Shown here: piece by piece, positions 62,505 through 64,000 of the stretch
Position numbering within the stretch: position 1 is the first letter of the stretch
Layout: each line of letters starts with the position of its first letter
Assembly (NCBI RefSeq): GCF_013304735.1
Contig: NZ_JAAITI010000005.1
Location: 1-64,000 of the forward strand
Origin: Blautia luti
GTDB lineage: Bacteria; Bacillota; Clostridia; Lachnospirales; Lachnospiraceae
Direction: 5' to 3'
DNA length: 64,000 nucleotides
Notes under the pieces: generated by a model
The model's database searches: none
What the model saw: the letters and a program-made list of their open reading frames with translations, nothing else
What the model was told of the DNA's origin: nothing
Position numbers and translations under genes: made by a program

Positions 62505-63902
62505 ATGGAAGAAAAAAAGTATTTGAAATGGTATAACAAAATTGGATATGGATCAGGCGATATTGCAGGTAATGTAGTCTATGCGTTCCTGACATCTTTT
62601 ATGATGGTCTATCTGACGGACTCAGTAGGACTTGCTGCAGGTGTCGTAGGTACCCTGATTGCCGTATCAAAACTATTTGATGGTTTTACGGATATATTTT
62701 TTGGATCAATGATTGACAAAACACACAGTAAAATGGGAAAAGCGAAACCCTGGATGCTATACGGATATATTGGTTGTGCCATTACGCTGGTCTGCTGTTT
62801 TGCAATACCAGTCAGCTTGGGAACAACGGCTAAATATGCATGGTTCTTTATCTCTTATACACTGTTAAATGGTGTGTTTTATACAGCAAACAATATTGCT
62901 TATTCAGCACTTACGTCACTGATTACAAAGAACAGCAAAGAGCGTGTACAGATGGGATCTTACCGTTTTATTTTTGCATTTTCAACAAGTCTTCTGATTC
63001 AGGCGATTACAGTTGGATTTGTAGATAAATGTGGTGGAGACGCTGCGGCATGGAGAACGGTTGCTATTATCTATGCAATCATTGGTCTTGTCGTAAATAC
63101 GATTTCAGCACTTTCTGTTAAGGAACTTCCGGAGGAAGAACTTAATGAAGGAGAAGTAAAGAATGATAATGAAAAGTACGGAATGGTACAGGCATTCAAG
63201 CTTCTTGTCAAAAACAAATATTACATGATGATTTGTGGAACATATATTTTACAGCAGTTATATGGTGCCATGATTGGAGCTGGCATTTATTACATGACAT
63301 GGGTACTGAAAAATAAGAATTTGTTTGGACAATTTGCATGGGCAGTAAATATTCCACTGATCATTGCCCTGATTTTCACACCGACATTAGTTGGTAAGTG
63401 GAAAGGTATGTATAAACTGAACTTAAGAGGTTACGTCTTAGCAGTCATCGGTAGAGCACTTGTTGTTGTTGCCGGATATATGGGCAGTGTTCCGCTGATG
63501 ATGGCATTTACAGCTCTTGCAGCCTTAGGTCAGGGACCATGGCAAGGAGATATGAATGCAGTTATCGCATCCTGCTCTGAATACACTTATCTTACGCAGG
63601 GAAAGAGAATTGACGGAACGATGTACTCTTGTACTTCTCTTGGTGTAAAAATCGGTGGAGGTATTGGAACCGCTGTTGTTGGATGGATGCTTGAGTTCAG
63701 TGGATATATCGGAACAAATGCAACTCAGCCGCAGTCTGCACTTGATATGATGCAGTTTATGTATCTTTGGCTTCCGTTAATCTTTGATGTATTGATTATG
63801 TTTGTACTTTCAAGAATGAATGTAGAAGATGCAAATAAAAAACTGAAAGCAGAAAAAGGAATTGCTGCAGATGAAGTAACAGATGCATTAGACATAAATT
63901 AG
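62505..63902 (+). CDS. GPH-family sugar:cation symporter (lactose/galactoside transporter)
   Basis: A 465-residue MelB/LacS-type carrier with twelve helices. KIGYGSGDIAGNVVYAFL at the N-terminus, DGFTDIFFGSMIDKTHSKMGKAKPW (the family's cation-site Asp and signature loop) and SALTSLITKNSKERVQMGSYR are typical. It lacks the C-terminal EIIA domain of streptococcal LacS, so it has no direct phosphotransferase control. Downstream of lacZ under an AraC regulator, lactose or another beta-galactoside is the expected substrate. A terminator follows the stop codon. Confidence 0.9.
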   Translation: MEEKKYLKWYNKIGYGSGDIAGNVVYAFLTSFMMVYLTDSVGLAAGVVGTLIAVSKLFDGFTDIFFGSMIDKTHSKMGKAKPWMLYGYIGCAITLVCCFAIPVSLGTTAKYAWFFISYTLLNGVFYTANNIAYSALTSLITKNSKERVQMGSYRFIFAFSTSLLIQAITVGFVDKCGGDAAAWRTVAIIYAIIGLVVNTISALSVKELPEEELNEGEVKNDNEKYGMVQAFKLLVKNKYYMMICGTYILQQLYGAMIGAGIYYMTWVLKNKNLFGQFAWAVNIPLIIALIFTPTLVGKWKGMYKLNLRGYVLAVIGRALVVVAGYMGSVPLMMAFTALAALGQGPWQGDMNAVIASCSEYTYLTQGKRIDGTMYSCTSLGVKIGGGIGTAVVGWMLEFSGYIGTNATQPQSALDMMQFMYLWLPLIFDVLIMFVLSRMNVEDANKKLKAEKGIAADEVTDALDIN

Positions 63903-63914
63903 AATTGACAGGAG

Positions 63915-63956
63915 AAAGCGTTGTCTGGTCGTTGCTCGATGAGACAGTGCTTTTTT
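63915..63956 (+). terminator. Terminator of the lac-type operon
   Basis: AAAGCGTTGTCT pairs with AGACAGTGCTTT (12 bp with two G-T pairs), followed by TTTTTT. The last 44 bases of the window hold no recognisable feature. Confidence 0.85.
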
Positions 63957-64000
63957 CTATATATAAAGTGATAGAACTGTATTTTGAAAATAAAAAAGGA

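Overview
The window looks like a chromosomal segment of an anaerobic, spore-forming gut Clostridia, most likely Lachnospiraceae (Blautia/Ruminococcus-like). The basis is the spoIIM-xerD pair, a spoVB-type flippase, the clostridial iscR-iscS-iscU trio, the glycolytic gap-pgk-tpiA run, AGGAGG-type ribosome binding sites and moderate GC. The genus is an inference. I see no rRNA, tRNA or CRISPR array.

Layout. 1-114 is the 3' end of a group II intron, followed by spoIIM and xerD. 2.0-9.3 kb carries DAHP synthase and a SpoVB-like flippase (minus strand), then iscR-iscS-iscU and a P-type ATPase. 9.4-12.3 kb (minus) holds an amylosucrase-like protein that has lost its catalytic residues and carries eight 10-residue repeats, and a PHP-family histidinol phosphatase. 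12.4-20.7 kb is mainly central metabolism (gap, pgk, tpiA, hom, gpmI), with a small XRE regulator/membrane-peptide pair and a DUF2974 hydrolase. 20.9-35.5 kb is mixed housekeeping: two MATE transporters, an L,D-transpeptidase, sfsA-mutY-glycosyltransferase, PAP2, a lipid kinase, an orphan response regulator and topB.

35.5-49.5 kb is the most interesting region. It is a quinate/shikimate gene cluster with two paralogous LysR regulators, a chorismate mutase-shikimate kinase fusion, a TIM-barrel isomerase/dehydratase-like protein, two large FMN/4Fe-4S/FAD enoate reductase-like enzymes, two YdiB-like quinate/shikimate dehydrogenases, a type I 3-dehydroquinate dehydratase, an MFS carrier and an NCS2-like permease. 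Three of its promoters carry ATCTATAGAT-type boxes near -60 to -70, and two also overlap Rex-like sites. I infer a regulated route that brings dietary quinate/shikimate into the aromatic pathway and/or uses it as an electron sink.

49.7-55.2 kb contains a NUDIX hydrolase, a minimal bacterial-microcompartment-like operon (two EutS-type shell proteins plus EutP, with no enzymes or other shell genes), a structured leader, a sodium:alanine-type symporter and an amidohydrolase. From 55.46 kb the sequence changes. A 24-codon stub of uvrB breaks off into a more AT-rich, apparently acquired segment with an orphan gene fragment, an IS200/IS605 element (tnpA plus a TnpB with a rearranged RuvC site), and an AraC-controlled lacZ-lactose transporter pair running to the right edge.
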